Shown: positions 27,395 to 35,141 of the stretch, piece by piece
Numbering within the stretch: the first letter of the stretch is position 1
How the letters are laid out: each line of letters opens with the position of its first letter
Origin: an uncultured Lachnospira sp.
Lineage (GTDB): Bacteria > Bacillota > Clostridia > Lachnospirales > Lachnospiraceae
Assembly: GCA_910587485.1 (NCBI GenBank)
Contig: CAJUKN010000002.1
Location: forward strand, 120,378-184,377
Length of the DNA: 64,000 nt
Direction: 5' to 3'
Translations under genes and position numbers: made by a program
The notes under the pieces: model-generated
Told to the model about the DNA's origin: nothing
What the model saw: only the letters and a program-made list of their open reading frames with translations
Database searches by the model: none

Positions 27395-28252
27395 ATGAAT
27401 CATTACCAATGGTATCCGGGACATATGACAAAAGCTAGGCGTATGATGGAAGAAAATATTAAGTTGATAGACCTTGTTATAGAGGTGCTTGATGCCAGAA
27501 TACCATTTAGCAGCAGAAATCCAGATATTGATACACTTGCAAAAAATAAGTCCAGAATGATTTTATTAAATAAATCAGATTTATCCGATAAGGATATCAA
27601 TAAGTTATGGATGGATTATTATAAAGAAAAAGGAATATTTTGTATTCAGATTAATTCAAGAAGTCAAGAGGGAATAAAGCAGATTAACAGTATGGTTGTT
27701 AAAGCATGCAGTGATAAGATTGAGCGCGATAAAAGAAAAGGCATTATGAATCGTCCAATTCGAGCAATGGTTGTTGGGATTCCCAATGTAGGAAAATCAA
27801 CATTTATCAATTCTTATGCAGGCAAGGCTTGTGCCAAAACAGGAAATAAACCGGGTGTCACAAAAGGAAAACAGTGGATTAAATTAAGGGATAATATTGA
27901 ACTGCTAGATACGCCGGGAATTTTGTGGCCAAAGTTTGATAATCAGATAGTAGGGCGTAATCTTGCTATGATAGGCTCAATGAATGATGAAATAATTGAT
28001 AAAGGCGATTTAGCTTTTGAAGTTTTAAAATATGTAAAACAATATTATCCGCAAAGAATTGCTGCAAGATATCAAATTGATGAAGAAAAAGAAGTTATTG
28101 AAATTATGGATGATATTGCCGCTGTTCGAGGTTGTCTAAAAAAAGGAGCAAATACAGATTATGATAAAGTTGCAGGTATCATACTAGACGATTTTAGAAG
28201 TGGAAGAATAGGAAATATAACATTGGAAAAACCAAGTGATAATATAGGGTAA
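27395..28252 (+). CDS. rbgA: Ribosome biogenesis GTPase RbgA (YlqF)
   Basis: Circularly permuted GTPase needed for late 50S assembly, 285 aa. The N-terminus WYPGHMTKARR is diagnostic. The G motifs appear in permuted order: G4 LLNKSDL (near 57), G1 GIPNVGKST (near 127), then G3 DTPGILWPKF (near 171). ATG 27395 is preferred to ATG 27383 because the GGAG site lies between them. In Bacillus it also precedes rnhB. Confidence 0.95.
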   Translation: MNHYQWYPGHMTKARRMMEENIKLIDLVIEVLDARIPFSSRNPDIDTLAKNKSRMILLNKSDLSDKDINKLWMDYYKEKGIFCIQINSRSQEGIKQINSMVVKACSDKIERDKRKGIMNRPIRAMVVGIPNVGKSTFINSYAGKACAKTGNKPGVTKGKQWIKLRDNIELLDTPGILWPKFDNQIVGRNLAMIGSMNDEIIDKGDLAFEVLKYVKQYYPQRIAARYQIDEEKEVIEIMDDIAAVRGCLKKGANTDYDKVAGIILDDFRSGRIGNITLEKPSDNIG

Positions 28253-28341
28253 TTGTTAGAATGGTTAGGCAGGTGTTATTAAGCTGTTTTATTTCATAAT
28301 CTTATTGTGAAAAATTTTAAAATAGGGATGTAAAAAATAAA

Positions 28342-29022
28342 ATGAGTACAAAAAAGATGACAGAAAAACAAAAAGAAAAGCTTAAAGCAGAAATTGAGCG
28401 AACAGAACAGTTAAAGGAATATGAACGTACATATGAAAAATATAATTTTATATGCGGAATTGACGAGGCTGGCAGAGGACCATTAGCAGGTCCAGTCGTT
28501 GCAGGTGCTGTTATATTGCCTAAAGATTGTGATATTCTTTATATTAATGACTCAAAAAAACTTAGTGAAAAAAAGCGCAATGAATTATATGAAATTATAA
28601 CAAAAAAGGCAGTAAGCTGGGCTGTTGGAATTGTTGAACAAGATGTGATTGATGAAATTAATATTCTTCAAGCAACCTATGAAGCTATGCGGCAAGCTAT
28701 TAATAAACTCACTGTTCAACCCGATATATTATTAAACGATGCCGTTACAATACCAGATGTAAAAATAAAACAGGTGCCTATTATAAAAGGAGATGCAAAA
28801 AGTATCAGTATTGGGGCAGCAAGTATTATAGCAAAAGTGACAAGAGACCGTATTATGCAGGATTATGATAAAATATATCCACAGTATGAGTTTGGAAAAC
28901 ATAAAGGGTATGGTACAAAGGTACATACCAGTGTAATAAAAGAGATAGGACCTTGCCCAATACATCGAAAGACATTTATAAAGAAGATTGTAGAATCAAC
29001 AGATAAAGAAAATTCTATTTAA
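28342..29022 (+). CDS. rnhB: Ribonuclease HII
   Basis: Removes ribonucleotides from DNA hybrids, 226 aa. The RNase HII signature GIDEAGRGPLAGPVVAGAV is at residues 39-57 with catalytic D41 and E42; further acidic positions are in LLNDAV and SIIAKVTRDR. The N-terminal 36 residues form a charged helical extension, as in Bacillus RNase HII. It is followed by ylqG in the Bacillus order. Confidence 0.95.
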   Translation: MSTKKMTEKQKEKLKAEIERTEQLKEYERTYEKYNFICGIDEAGRGPLAGPVVAGAVILPKDCDILYINDSKKLSEKKRNELYEIITKKAVSWAVGIVEQDVIDEINILQATYEAMRQAINKLTVQPDILLNDAVTIPDVKIKQVPIIKGDAKSISIGAASIIAKVTRDRIMQDYDKIYPQYEFGKHKGYGTKVHTSVIKEIGPCPIHRKTFIKKIVESTDKENSI

Positions 29023-29147
29023 AATGTTTGATTTTTTCAAATGATTACTTAAGTGTTATGTTTTCAGCTTTAACCAATTTGAGCATATTGGCAACTATGG
29101 GCTAGTTTATATGGAAAATAGCATGTTATGGCTAGAAGGGAGTTTTT

Positions 29148-30848
29148 ATGCAGTTAAATCTAAATTCAATTATTCATCAATTAACCAATAGCGCAGGTAG
29201 TGCTGTAGATAAAAATGCACAAACAAGTAATGCTGCTCCCAATGTGTCAAATAATGTGCAAAATGTGCAGCCAAATACATCAACAGGAAATGCCTTATTA
29301 CAAAATATGTTAGCAGGCGATACCTTTACAGGAAAAGTGATAAGTATTAAAGACAGTATGGCACTTCTTATGCTTGCAGGAGGCGATTTTGTCAATGCAC
29401 ATATTTCAAATGGTTCTTCGGTTTCTATTGGACAGAATCTTACCTTTTTAGTAGAACAAAATACACAGCAAAATATTTCAATTAAACCACTTACTATGAA
29501 TGAGCAGCAGGCATTTCTTATTAATAAAGCGTTGGATGCAGCAGGGTATTCACTTAATGATAGCAATATCCAAATTGTAAAAGAGTTAATAGGCATGAAT
29601 ATGCCTATTGATGCGGCTATGATTGAAAAAATGATTACAAGTGCTAATGAATTTCCACAGGCAAATTTAAAAACGATTGCCAATTTAATACGTCTTGAAA
29701 TGCCTATTACGCAAGATAATATTATGCAGTTTGAAGCGTATAGTAATTATCAAAATAGTATATCAAGCGAATTAAATACGATGGGAGAACAATTTAGTCA
29801 ATTATTTACTAATATTATAGGTAATGAAGCGGCTATGCAAAATAGTGCGACAGCAAATAATGAGGTGCTTGCAAATAATCTAGCAAAATTGCAAAATTTT
29901 AATATGCAGCAGGCTTCTATGTTAAATGATATTGTGAATACATTATATCAAAATACTTCGTATCAAAATACTACATATCAAAGTGGCTTACAAGAAGCAG
30001 TATTATCGCAGCCATTAAATCAAGTGCTTTCAGATGAACAGATGCAAACACTTGAAAATACAATACATCCGTTGTTATCTGAGTCACCTGATAATGAGCA
30101 GCTTCAGACGATATCCAATGCACTTGGAGAAAAGTCATTGACAACCAATCAGCTTTTGAGCAATTTAACGTTGTTACTTAAAAATAATCCAGAGTTTGCC
30201 TCGAAGCTTAGTACGCTTGGTGAGTCTTCAATCATGGAAAAATTATTTTCACAGATGATAAATGAAACCATGAAACTTACACCAGCAGATGTGGCAAAAG
30301 AAGATGGGATAAAAAATTATTATAAACGTTTAAAGCAATCTCTTGAAAAATTGACATCTGATGGCAGAGAGAGTGCATTGCCGCAGGAATTATCGAAAAG
30401 TATGAATGAGGTCAAAGCAAATATTGATTTTATGAATGATTTAAATAAAAATATGACCTATGTGCAGATTCCAATACAGCTAAAAAATAGCGAAACAAAT
30501 GGCGAATTATATGTTTTTACCAATAAAAAAGCATTGGCAAAAGGTGCTGATAACATTAGTGCAATGCTGCATTTGGATATGGAACATTTGGGGCCTATTG
30601 ATATTTATGTGCGGCTTCAAAATAAAAATGTTTCGACTAATTTTTGTCTGGAAAGTGAGGAATTGCTCGATTTTGTATATGCTCATATTGATAAGTTGGA
30701 TGCGAGATTACAGGCACTTGGATATTCAACAAGCTTTGAGATGAAGTTAAACGAACCAGAGGATAAATTTGACTTTGTTGAGGATTTTGTCGAAAAGGAT
30801 ATTTCAAAAAATAGTACATCGCAGTTTATTTTGGATATAAGAGCGTAA
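29148..30848 (+). CDS. YlqG-like protein with FliK/hook-length C-terminal domain
   Basis: 566 aa. Residues 1-400 are low-complexity, rich in Asn, Gln, Ala and Leu (NTSYQNTTYQSG, NEQLQTISNALG). Residues about 430-545 match the flagellar hook-length control C-terminal pattern, with LHLDMEHLGPIDIYVRLQ and the helix LLDFVYAHIDKLDARLQALGY. In Bacillus, rnhB is likewise followed by ylqG and ylqH, a FliK-like/FlhB-like pair outside the flagellar operon. No other flagellar gene is in the window. A GAAGGGAG site precedes the ATG. Function is unknown. Confidence 0.75.
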   Translation: MQLNLNSIIHQLTNSAGSAVDKNAQTSNAAPNVSNNVQNVQPNTSTGNALLQNMLAGDTFTGKVISIKDSMALLMLAGGDFVNAHISNGSSVSIGQNLTFLVEQNTQQNISIKPLTMNEQQAFLINKALDAAGYSLNDSNIQIVKELIGMNMPIDAAMIEKMITSANEFPQANLKTIANLIRLEMPITQDNIMQFEAYSNYQNSISSELNTMGEQFSQLFTNIIGNEAAMQNSATANNEVLANNLAKLQNFNMQQASMLNDIVNTLYQNTSYQNTTYQSGLQEAVLSQPLNQVLSDEQMQTLENTIHPLLSESPDNEQLQTISNALGEKSLTTNQLLSNLTLLLKNNPEFASKLSTLGESSIMEKLFSQMINETMKLTPADVAKEDGIKNYYKRLKQSLEKLTSDGRESALPQELSKSMNEVKANIDFMNDLNKNMTYVQIPIQLKNSETNGELYVFTNKKALAKGADNISAMLHLDMEHLGPIDIYVRLQNKNVSTNFCLESEELLDFVYAHIDKLDARLQALGYSTSFEMKLNEPEDKFDFVEDFVEKDISKNSTSQFILDIRA

Positions 30849-30970
30849 AATAAGGCAGCAGTGTGAAATTTATGTGTTATTGAAAGTTGAAAATAGTAGA
30901 ATCCACACTTTGCAGGGATTTTATTGATATGAGTTAAAATTTTTAATCGACAAGATGAAGGTTTATTATG

Positions 30971-31000
30971 AAAAAACGCACCCCAATTAAATCGGGATGC
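30971..31000 (-). terminator. Terminator of the toxin-antitoxin operon
   Basis: Read on the minus strand, GCATCCC and GGGGTGC form a stem followed by GTTTTTT. It lies just past the PIN toxin stop. Confidence 0.75.
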
Positions 31001-31007
31001 ATTTAGA

Positions 31008-31421
31008 TTATAAAATTTGTTGCAAAAGTTTCGTAGGAGTAAGAAATGGAATATCAAATTCTTCAAAGTCCTTTTTATTGCGAGTAACAATATAATCACA
31101 GTGAATGGATTTTGCGCAGGTGGCTACAAGACAATCTTCAAAATTTTTTACTTTTTTCTGAAATACAGTAAGAACGTCGTTGTTGCTAACACGGCATACC
31201 TTTACGATTTCTAATAGTTTTCCGATTGCTTTATAGGCAAGTTCTGGGCTGTGGGTATATTTTCGGACTAGGTAGTAGATATCCGTAATAGAAGAAGCCG
31301 ATACGAAACCATCAATTTGATGTTTCTCACAAAGATTTAGAACTTTGTAAGAATTGTCTACAAAAGGTTCCCATTCTAGTAGTAAGTCAATAATAACATT
31401 AGTGTCACACATTATTTTCAT
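31008..31421 (-). CDS. PIN domain toxin (VapC-like)
   Basis: 137-aa predicted PIN-fold endoribonuclease. Acidic active-site candidates are seen in CDTNVIIDLL (D6), FEDCLVA (near 104) and RNKKDFEE near the end. The usual middle acidic residue is at SSITDIYYL. The ATG at 31421 overlaps the end of the antitoxin gene by 17 nt; the frame is open to 31454, but the family starts with K-I-M-C-D-T-N. Together with the upstream gene it forms a type II toxin-antitoxin module, transcribed against the surrounding genes. Confidence 0.85.
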   Translation of the reverse strand: MKIMCDTNVIIDLLLEWEPFVDNSYKVLNLCEKHQIDGFVSASSITDIYYLVRKYTHSPELAYKAIGKLLEIVKVCRVSNNDVLTVFQKKVKNFEDCLVATCAKSIHCDYIVTRNKKDFEEFDIPFLTPTKLLQQIL

Positions 31422-31632
31422 ACTTTGACAATCGCTCCTCTCGTAAAAAATCAAGGTCTATATTAGAAGGGATATCTTTTAACATTCCACGTAGAGAATC
31501 TACAGCAGAAATTTGAGGGTTTACTACTTTTGCAATGGTTTTTCCATTACGTGTGATAAAAATGTCCTCTTTAGCAATCATATCAAGATACTTGCCAAAG
31601 TTGGTTTTAAATTCTGTTGCAGTAACAATCAT
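31405..31632 (-). CDS. Phd/YefM family antitoxin
   Basis: 75 aa. The N-terminus MIVTATEFKTNFGKYLDMI and ITRNGKTIAKVV are the Phd/YefM DNA-binding fold; the C-terminal half would bind the toxin. It is first in the two-gene operon, and its product probably binds its own promoter, where inverted repeats are present (31646-31687). Confidence 0.88.
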   Translation of the reverse strand: MIVTATEFKTNFGKYLDMIAKEDIFITRNGKTIAKVVNPQISAVDSLRGMLKDIPSNIDLDFLREERLSKYENNV

Positions 31633-31645
31633 AAATTATTTCTTC

Positions 31646-31687
31646 TTTCTTATAAGATTATTTATATTGTATACGATTTATAAGAAA
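31646..31687 (-). promoter_or_regulatory. Candidate operator of the toxin-antitoxin operon
   Basis: TTTCTTATAA (31646-31655) and TTATAAGAAA (31678-31687) form a perfect 10-bp inverted repeat, 14 nt upstream of the antitoxin start. Type II antitoxins usually bind such repeats; the assignment is inference. Confidence 0.45.
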
Positions 31688-31699
31688 TAATGAATATAA

Positions 31700-31739
31700 T
31701 CGCACGAAATAAAAAGTTATATGACAAATAATCGTGCGA
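31700..31739. repeat. 8-bp inverted repeat upstream of the TA operon
   Basis: TCGCACGA (31700-31707) and TCGTGCGA (31732-31739) are perfect inverted repeats spaced by 24 nt. They could be a second operator or the scar of an insertion. Confidence 0.4.
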
Positions 31740-31780
31740 AATATTATTAATAAATACTGCATTAAATAATAATGGTTGTT

Positions 31781-31830
31781 TAAGCTCATCAGGGAAGAGT
31801 TTGACTTGTCTGTTTTGTGGTGAATCGTTA
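31781..31830 (+). repeat. Dispersed repeat R9 (left end, variant)
   Basis: TTTAAGCTCATCAGGGA followed by GTTTGACTTGTCTGTTTTGTGG resembles the left end of R1 and the GTTAGACTTGCTTGTTTTGG segment of R4. It is a diverged partial copy. Confidence 0.5.
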
Positions 31831-31840
31831 CAAATAAAAT

Positions 31841-31880
31841 TTGTGTTTGCGTGCTGCTTAACACAAAATTACTAAAACAT
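31841..31880 (+). repeat. Short element C, copy 1
   Basis: A TTGTGTT...AACACAA stem with a 12-nt loop is followed by AATTACTAAAA. The same layout recurs at 62167-62206 with a compensatory base-pair change. It precedes the ylqH leader. Confidence 0.55.
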
Positions 31881-31934
31881 TTAGGTTTTACCCTAAAGAT
31901 TTTTTGCAAAAAGCAGTGCAGGAATAGGAGTTTT

Positions 31935-32249
31935 ATGGCTGAATATAAAGGTACACAAAAGAATAGTGATAAAAATAAGGATAAAACAAAAATATCTGTT
32001 GCGCTGGAGTATACGCCCGGAGAAGAAGCGCCTAAGATTATTGCATCTGGAAAAGGTGTTTTAGCAGAAAAGATTATTGAGAAGGCAAAAGAATCCGATG
32101 TGCCTATTTATGAGGATAGTAAACTGGCAAGCACCTTATCAAAATTGGAACTTGGCGATATGATTCCGCCTGAACTTTATGAAGTTGTAGCAGAAATACT
32201 TGTTTTTGTAGATGATTGTGATAAAATGAAAAGTAAAGTTAAAATATAA
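31935..32249 (+). CDS. YlqH: FlhB C-terminal-like protein
   Basis: 104 aa. VALEYTPGEEAPKIIASGKG, then VPIYEDSKLASTLSKLELGDMIPPELYEVVAEIL, match the cytoplasmic domain of FlhB/EscU export gate proteins. The NPTH autocleavage site and the membrane part are both absent, as in Bacillus YlqH. ATG 31935 follows AATAGGAG. It is normally next to ylqG; here a toxin-antitoxin module lies between. Function is unknown. Confidence 0.85.
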   Translation: MAEYKGTQKNSDKNKDKTKISVALEYTPGEEAPKIIASGKGVLAEKIIEKAKESDVPIYEDSKLASTLSKLELGDMIPPELYEVVAEILVFVDDCDKMKSKVKI

Positions 32250-32264
32250 ACAAGGGGTTCTTAT

Positions 32265-32606
32265 TTGAATAAAAAAGCGATTGGTTCAAAGTGGGAAGCT
32301 GCTGCCAGAGATTACATAAAAATGTGTGGTTATGAAATTCTATATTGTAATTATAAATGTTCTATAGGAGAGGTTGATATTATTGCAAAAGAAGAAAAAA
32401 CGATTGTTTTTATTGAAGTGAAATTTCGCAGTTCAGGGCGTTATGGCACTGCAGTTGAAGCGGTTGATAATAGGAAACAACAAAAAATACGCCATGTAGC
32501 TGCTCATTTTCTTATGACAACATATCATACAGAATCTATACCTTGCCGATTTGATGTTTTAGGATTTGATAAAGAAAAAATAACCTATATAAAAAATGCG
32601 TTTTAA
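32265..32606 (+). CDS. yraN: YraN family protein (UPF0102)
   Basis: 113-aa predicted nuclease-fold protein of unknown role. The motif GEVDIIAKEEKTIVFIEVKF (near residues 36-55) is the family signature and resembles Holliday-junction resolvase active sites. The start is TTG 32265, with AAGGGG upstream and no suitable ATG. The TAA stop lies at the left end of repeat copy R3. Confidence 0.92.
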   Translation: MNKKAIGSKWEAAARDYIKMCGYEILYCNYKCSIGEVDIIAKEEKTIVFIEVKFRSSGRYGTAVEAVDNRKQQKIRHVAAHFLMTTYHTESIPCRFDVLGFDKEKITYIKNAF

Positions 32607-32705
32607 CCTTATTAGGGAGGCGTTCGACTTGCTTGTTTTAGCAAGAGTTTAAGTTTTTTCCAAAATGTCACAAAGCGGCAAAGAAAATTATGTATCTTTT
32701 GATTG
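32600..32705 (+). repeat. Dispersed repeat R3 (variant B, right end missing)
   Basis: Begins TTTTAACCTTATTAGGGAGG, then CGACTTGCTTGTTTTAGCAAG, and AAAATGTCACAAAGCGGCAA. It aligns with R4 and R5. A CTTGCT-TGTTTT-AGCAAG hairpin (32628-32645) followed by TTTTTT could work as a terminator for yraN. Confidence 0.65.
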
Positions 32706-32734
32706 GATATAAATATGGCTTGTAAGGAGAAACT

Positions 32735-33637
32735 ATGATTGATAACAGTATTCAGCGAATTGCTGGCAGACCAAAGACATGTACCTTTGTTCAAGCAGAT
32801 AATGGGGTGACTTATATTGAATTTGCCCCATTAAAAGAAATTGATTTTATTACACATGGGTTTTCCACAAGACTTGGTGGTGTTAGTTCTGGAATTTATA
32901 AGAGCATGAATCTTACATTTGGATTGTCAGATAATCCACAGCATGTTAAAAAAAATTTTGAGTTGATGGGAGAGGCATTAAAAATCGAACCAGAACATAT
33001 GGTTTATTCTAAGCAGACACATACAACGAATGTTATAAAAGTAGATAAACATCATTTTGGTATGGGTATAACAAGGGAACGAACATTTGATAACATAGAT
33101 GGATTGGTTACAGATGTACCCGGTTTATGCCTTGTCACTTCTTTTGCAGACTGTATTCCCATTGTTATTGTTGATAAAAAAAAGCGTTGTATTGCTTCTG
33201 TTCATTCTGGCTGGAAAGGCACAGTTGGCAATATATCAAAAAATGCTGTTTTATTGATGAAACAAGAGTTTAACAGTGATGTAAAGGATATGGTGGCACT
33301 GATAGGACCGGGAATATGTCCTTCCTGCTATGAGGTTGGCAGTGATGTGGCAGAACAATTTATCAACAGATATGCACCAGAAGAACAGCAGCAGATAGTG
33401 TTAAAAGGGTTATTTCCAGATAAGTATCAATTAGATTTGACCAGTGCAAATAGATATAATCTTATTCATGCAGGAATAGATAGTGCAAATATCTTTGTCA
33501 GTGATATTTGCACATGCTGTAATTCAGATGTTTTATTTTCACATAGAGCAACACAGGGCAAAAGAGGTATTTTGTGTATGTTTGTATGTATTAGGTATGA
33601 TTACACTTTTAACAATGATAATAGAAGCGGGAGTTAG
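32735..33637 (+). CDS. pgeF: Multicopper-type polyphenol oxidase/purine nucleoside phosphorylase PgeF (YlmD)
   Basis: 300 aa of the YfiH/LACC1 family, whose members act on purine nucleosides or correct peptidoglycan precursors. The metal-binding residues are visible in KQTHTTNV, SFADCIPIV and SVHSGWKGT. The conserved end SHRATQGKRG is present. About 18 further residues after the usual C-terminus are encoded by the left part of repeat R4, which also supplies the TAG stop. GTAAGGAG precedes the ATG. Confidence 0.9.
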   Translation: MIDNSIQRIAGRPKTCTFVQADNGVTYIEFAPLKEIDFITHGFSTRLGGVSSGIYKSMNLTFGLSDNPQHVKKNFELMGEALKIEPEHMVYSKQTHTTNVIKVDKHHFGMGITRERTFDNIDGLVTDVPGLCLVTSFADCIPIVIVDKKKRCIASVHSGWKGTVGNISKNAVLLMKQEFNSDVKDMVALIGPGICPSCYEVGSDVAEQFINRYAPEEQQQIVLKGLFPDKYQLDLTSANRYNLIHAGIDSANIFVSDICTCCNSDVLFSHRATQGKRGILCMFVCIRYDYTFNNDNRSGS

Positions 33638-33738
33638 ACTTGCTTGTTTTGGCAGTTAAGCTCCTGCCAAAATGCCACGAGGTGGTAATGAGGTTATGAG
33701 CAAGTAGCAAAGCAGATTGCGAATATCCGCTTGACTAA
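33605..33738 (+). repeat. Dispersed repeat R4 (full variant B)
   Basis: Left end CTTTTAAC near 33606; then GGGAGTTAGACTTGCTTG. A perfect TTTTGGCAG/CTGCCAAAA hairpin (33647-33672) follows, then ATGAGCAAGTAGCAAAGC and the right-end module GATTGCGAATATCCGCTTGACT. Its left part is translated as the end of pgeF. It ends 20 nt before the next gene's start. Confidence 0.8.
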
Positions 33739-33757
33739 AATTTTAAGGAGGTTGAAA

Positions 33758-34072
33758 ATGAAAAAGGGTTTTTGCATACTTATAACGCTTGTTGTATTAT
33801 TTTTATTTAGTGCTTGTAGCAGTAAAACAAATAATAGGGCAACATTTCAAGCAACTATATTAGAAATACATGATGATTATTACCTTGTTGAGCCAGTTGA
33901 AGGAAGTACAGAACTTAACAGTGCAGACCAGATAACAGTTTCTATAAAAGGTATGAATATTTCACCAGAACCAAAAGTGGGAGATATTTTGGAAATTGTA
34001 TATGATGGTGTGATTGCAGAATCGTATCCTGCGCAAATTACGAATGTTTACAGCATTCGCGTTGTTGAATAA
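33758..34072 (+). CDS. Small lipoprotein (DUF3221-like)
   Basis: 104 aa. The signal peptide ends in FSACSS (lipobox Cys near 20). The mature part (FQATILEIHDDYYLVEPVEG, then VSIKGMNISPEPKVGDILEIVYDG) looks like the small OB-like DUF3221 domain of exported proteins. AAGGAGG at 33745-33751 supports ATG 33758. Function is unknown. Confidence 0.75.
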   Translation: MKKGFCILITLVVLFLFSACSSKTNNRATFQATILEIHDDYYLVEPVEGSTELNSADQITVSIKGMNISPEPKVGDILEIVYDGVIAESYPAQITNVYSIRVVE

Positions 34073-34123
34073 GAAGATAACAGAAATATTGCATTCTAAA
34101 GGAGCAAAGGTTTATATAGATGT

Positions 34124-34160
34124 GGCAGGAGAAAATCTGTTCTCCTGCCTATACATATCT
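34124..34160 (+). terminator. Terminator between convergent genes
   Basis: GGCAGGAGAA (34124-34133) and TTCTCCTGCC (34140-34149) form a perfect 10-bp stem. A T-rich stretch (TATTTTTAT) follows on the + strand. It could also serve the reverse-strand gene that ends at 34178. Confidence 0.72.
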
Positions 34161-34177
34161 ATTTTTATCCTTATTTA

Positions 34178-35026
34178 TTATATTCTTTTCTTTTTTTTAC
34201 TTGCGCGTATGGTCAAGTAGGTAATCAGTGAAAGAATGACAATCGGAAGCAAAAGGGAGAGTACAGTTGATAAAATTTCTGTATAAAAAGGTGTATCTCT
34301 CCATGATTTTTTAATATCTTTGTATTCAGCCGTATTGACAATTTCCTTTAATTGATTTTTCATATCTTGTGTCAATTCGCTTTGATTGGTCTGTATTGCA
34401 AATGAAACCGCTTTTCCCTGCATAATAGTATAATATTTTCGGACATAAATAGTTACTTCATTATTGGCTACAGAAGTTATATCTGTAACATAGTAATTTG
34501 TGCCATTGAGTGTATCAATAAATGAATTGGTGATTGTTTCTGTAACACTGTCGTTTGAAATGTTAGCCCATGTGTCTACATAGTGTTGAAATTGACTTTC
34601 AAGTGTATCCTTGTCCATCTCATTAAAATTAATATAATTATTTGGTGCATCTTTTCCACTTACAAGAATTTCATAGATTACTTCATCTTTAGGTATAATT
34701 TCAAGGTATATATTATTGACTTTCATAAGAGCTCGGAGCTGTTCTACATCTTCGGCGCCTATTTTTTCAAGATAGGAATTGTTTGATGTGACATTTTGCG
34801 TAAACGTTACCAAATCATTAGAAATAGTAACAGCTACGTCAATATCAGCTAGGTTAAAGGTTGAATATCGGTTTGAACTTTCTGTGCTTTGTGTACTGCT
34901 GGTTTTGGTATTTGATGTATCATCACTAGCATGTACAAAAACAGGCTTTATCATAAATGTAATAATGAATAAAAGAACAGTAAATATTGCTGTTAATAGA
35001 ATAAATTTATTTTTTTTGTACATCAT
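34178..35026 (-). CDS. Exported or membrane protein of unknown function
   Basis: 282 aa. An N-terminal hydrophobic segment (residues 8-30) ends at VHASDD and looks like a signal peptide. A Ser/Thr-rich stretch follows, then an extracellular domain of about 200 residues. A C-terminal helix (about 253-273) precedes a KKKKRI tail, giving a single-span, outside-facing topology. No family was recognised. AAAAGGGG precedes two adjacent ATG codons (35026, 35023). It is transcribed alone against its neighbours. Confidence 0.8.
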   Translation of the reverse strand: MMYKKNKFILLTAIFTVLLFIITFMIKPVFVHASDDTSNTKTSSTQSTESSNRYSTFNLADIDVAVTISNDLVTFTQNVTSNNSYLEKIGAEDVEQLRALMKVNNIYLEIIPKDEVIYEILVSGKDAPNNYINFNEMDKDTLESQFQHYVDTWANISNDSVTETITNSFIDTLNGTNYYVTDITSVANNEVTIYVRKYYTIMQGKAVSFAIQTNQSELTQDMKNQLKEIVNTAEYKDIKKSWRDTPFYTEILSTVLSLLLPIVILSLITYLTIRASKKKKRI

Positions 35027-35046
35027 AGACCCCTTTTCCTTATTTT

Positions 35047-35075
35047 ATTATATACCATATCACAGAACTTTACAA
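35047..35075 (-). promoter_or_regulatory. Promoter of the reverse-strand membrane protein gene
   Basis: On the minus strand TTGTAA and TATAAT are separated by 17 nt, and the -10 ends 21 nt upstream of the start codon. Confidence 0.7.
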
Positions 35076-35141
35076 AAATCAATTTAACTGTTATTATATG
35101 TAAGATTAATGTTGAAAAACTGTGTAGAAATGAGGGTTAAT

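Noticed and set aside
34014..34220. 68-codon ORF with a hydrophobic end after the small lipoprotein
   Set aside because: It overlaps the lipoprotein gene and a terminator hairpin; no ribosome site.
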